Positions 7,492-7,859 of a DNA stretch of 7,859 nucleotides are shown piece after piece. The notes under the pieces were generated by a model. That model had not been told where the DNA came from, did not search any database, and saw only the letters and a program-made list of their open reading frames with translations. Source of the DNA: Actinoplanes liguriensis (GTDB lineage Bacteria > Actinomycetota > Actinomycetes > Mycobacteriales > Micromonosporaceae); contig KL571211.1 in NCBI GenBank assembly GCA_000715855.1, positions 14,666 to 22,524 of the forward strand, in the 5' to 3' direction. How positions within the stretch are numbered: position 1 is the first letter of the stretch; each line of letters opens with the position of its first letter. Made by a program: the position numbers and the translations under genes.

Positions 7492-7503
7492 ATGTGTTGA
7501 CAC
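7492..7503 (+). promoter_or_regulatory. Third copy of the operator half-site
   Basis: ATGTGTTGACAC repeats the ten bases ATGTGTTGAC found on the minus strand at 7415-7406, in front of the divergent gene. Its outer part GTGT-TG-ACAC is a small palindrome. TTGACA (7497-7502) also reads as a -35 box, with a poor -10 (TACTAC, 7519-7524) at 16 bp. The shared motif suggests that both divergent genes answer to one regulator. Confidence 0.5.
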
Positions 7504-7531
7504 TGTTAGCGCATTAGGTACTACTTGCGTG

Positions 7532-7537
7532 TATCGT
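7532..7537 (+). promoter_or_regulatory. Candidate -10 box for a leaderless transcript
   Basis: TATCGT fits the actinobacterial -10 pattern TANNNT and ends 6 nt before GTG 7544, the spacing seen when transcription starts on the start codon itself. No good -35 sits 17-18 bp upstream, so this is tentative; the alternative promoter uses TTGACA at 7497. Confidence 0.4.
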
Positions 7538-7543
7538 CAGGCC

Positions 7544-7839
7544 GTGGACGCCCAGACTTCTGGTTCAAGCAGCAGGTTGATCTCCGCTGCGGAGGTGGCA
7601 CGCCTGGCCGGCGTGACCCGAGCCGCGGTCTCCAACTGGCGCCGGCGGCACGCGGACTTTCCCGAGCCGGTTGGTGGAGGGCGTAACGCGCTCTTCTCGC
7701 TTTCGGACGTCACCGACTGGCTCGATCGGCAGCGCAAGAACGCCGATGTCTCCGATGAAGTCCTGATCTGGCAGGAGATGCGAGCCCACTACGGTGACGA
7801 CATGATCGCCGGCGTCGCTGACCTGGCGGAGATCTTCAC
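7544..7839 (+). CDS. N-terminal part of HTH-containing protein, probable N-6 DNA methylase (cut by contig end)
   Basis: About 98 codons of a gene running off the right end. Counted from GTG 7544, residues 13-36 (ISAAEVARLAGVTRAAVSNW, then RRRH) form a helix-turn-helix. It is followed by the DFPEPVGGGRNALFSLSDV wing and DWLDRQRK. This order (HTH, 'fPeP', sensor-like 'LFsl.dV..WL') is typical of the N-terminus of actinobacterial N-6 adenine DNA methylases. The catalytic NPPY domain would lie beyond the window, so the methylase call is inference; a regulator or other HTH protein remains possible. GTG 7544 has no Shine-Dalgarno but has TATCGT 6 nt upstream, suggesting a leaderless start. GTG 7529 is in frame and would add five residues. 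The reading frame continues into 7840-7859, but that sequence is adapter and must not be translated. The gene is divergent from the pPIWI-RE operon and shares its operator-like motif. Confidence 0.65.
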
Positions 7840-7859
7840 CTGTCTCTTATACACATCTC
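7840..7859. other. Nextera transposon adapter contamination
   Basis: Positions 7840-7858 are exactly CTGTCTCTTATACACATCT, the 19-bp Tn5 mosaic end used in Nextera libraries. The next base, C, agrees with the i7-side adapter continuation. It sits at the extreme end of the window, as expected from untrimmed adapter read-through carried into an assembly. It is not a natural Tn5 insertion, since no transposon body follows. Confidence 0.96.

Noticed and set aside
7840..7859. Natural Tn5 or IS50 end
   Set aside because: The exact engineered mosaic end at the sequence terminus, followed by the adapter base, is the signature of library adapter and not of an insertion element.
1..7859. CRISPR array, tRNA or rRNA genes, insertion sequences
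   Set aside because: No regularly spaced direct repeats, no tRNA-like cloverleaf and no transposase were seen on either strand.

Overview
The window comes from a high-GC actinobacterium. The signs are strong G/C bias at third codon positions, GTG starts, tightly packed genes, and a broken gene that resembles an HNH nuclease family common in Streptomyces and Micromonospora-like genomes. The genus cannot be fixed from the sequence. The last 20 bases are Nextera adapter, so the right edge is an assembly end and not genomic sequence.

Layout, left to right. Positions 1-396 (+) hold the degraded 3' part of an HNH endonuclease gene, with two internal deletions and one single-base frameshift. Four bases later, tail to tail with it, a three-gene operon fills 401-7348 on the minus strand. 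In transcription order it encodes a 362-aa zinc-binding PD-(D/E)XK restriction-endonuclease-fold protein (7348-6260), a 1110-aa DinG/XPD-type superfamily 2 helicase with a likely Fe-S cysteine quartet (6263-2931), and an 842-aa PIWI protein (2929-401). The junctions are a 4-nt overlap and a 1-nt gap, each with its own ribosome binding site, so the three are almost certainly translated together. A short intergenic region (7349-7543) carries the operon promoter and three copies of an ATGTGTTG motif. On its right, a divergent plus-strand gene starts at 7544 and runs off the end. It has an N-terminal helix-turn-helix like those on actinobacterial N-6 adenine DNA methylases.

The operon is a complete pPIWI-RE module. 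Burroughs, Iyer and Aravind (2013) described this system computationally and proposed that it is an RNA-dependent restriction system. In that model the PIWI protein binds a guide, the DinG-like helicase acts on R-loops, and the endonuclease cuts actively transcribed invading DNA. The family assignment here rests on motifs and operon architecture; the mechanism is that paper's hypothesis. The points specific to this copy are the shared operator-like motif between the module and a divergent putative methylase gene, and the HNH nuclease remnant next to it, which suggests turnover of restriction-type genes at this site.
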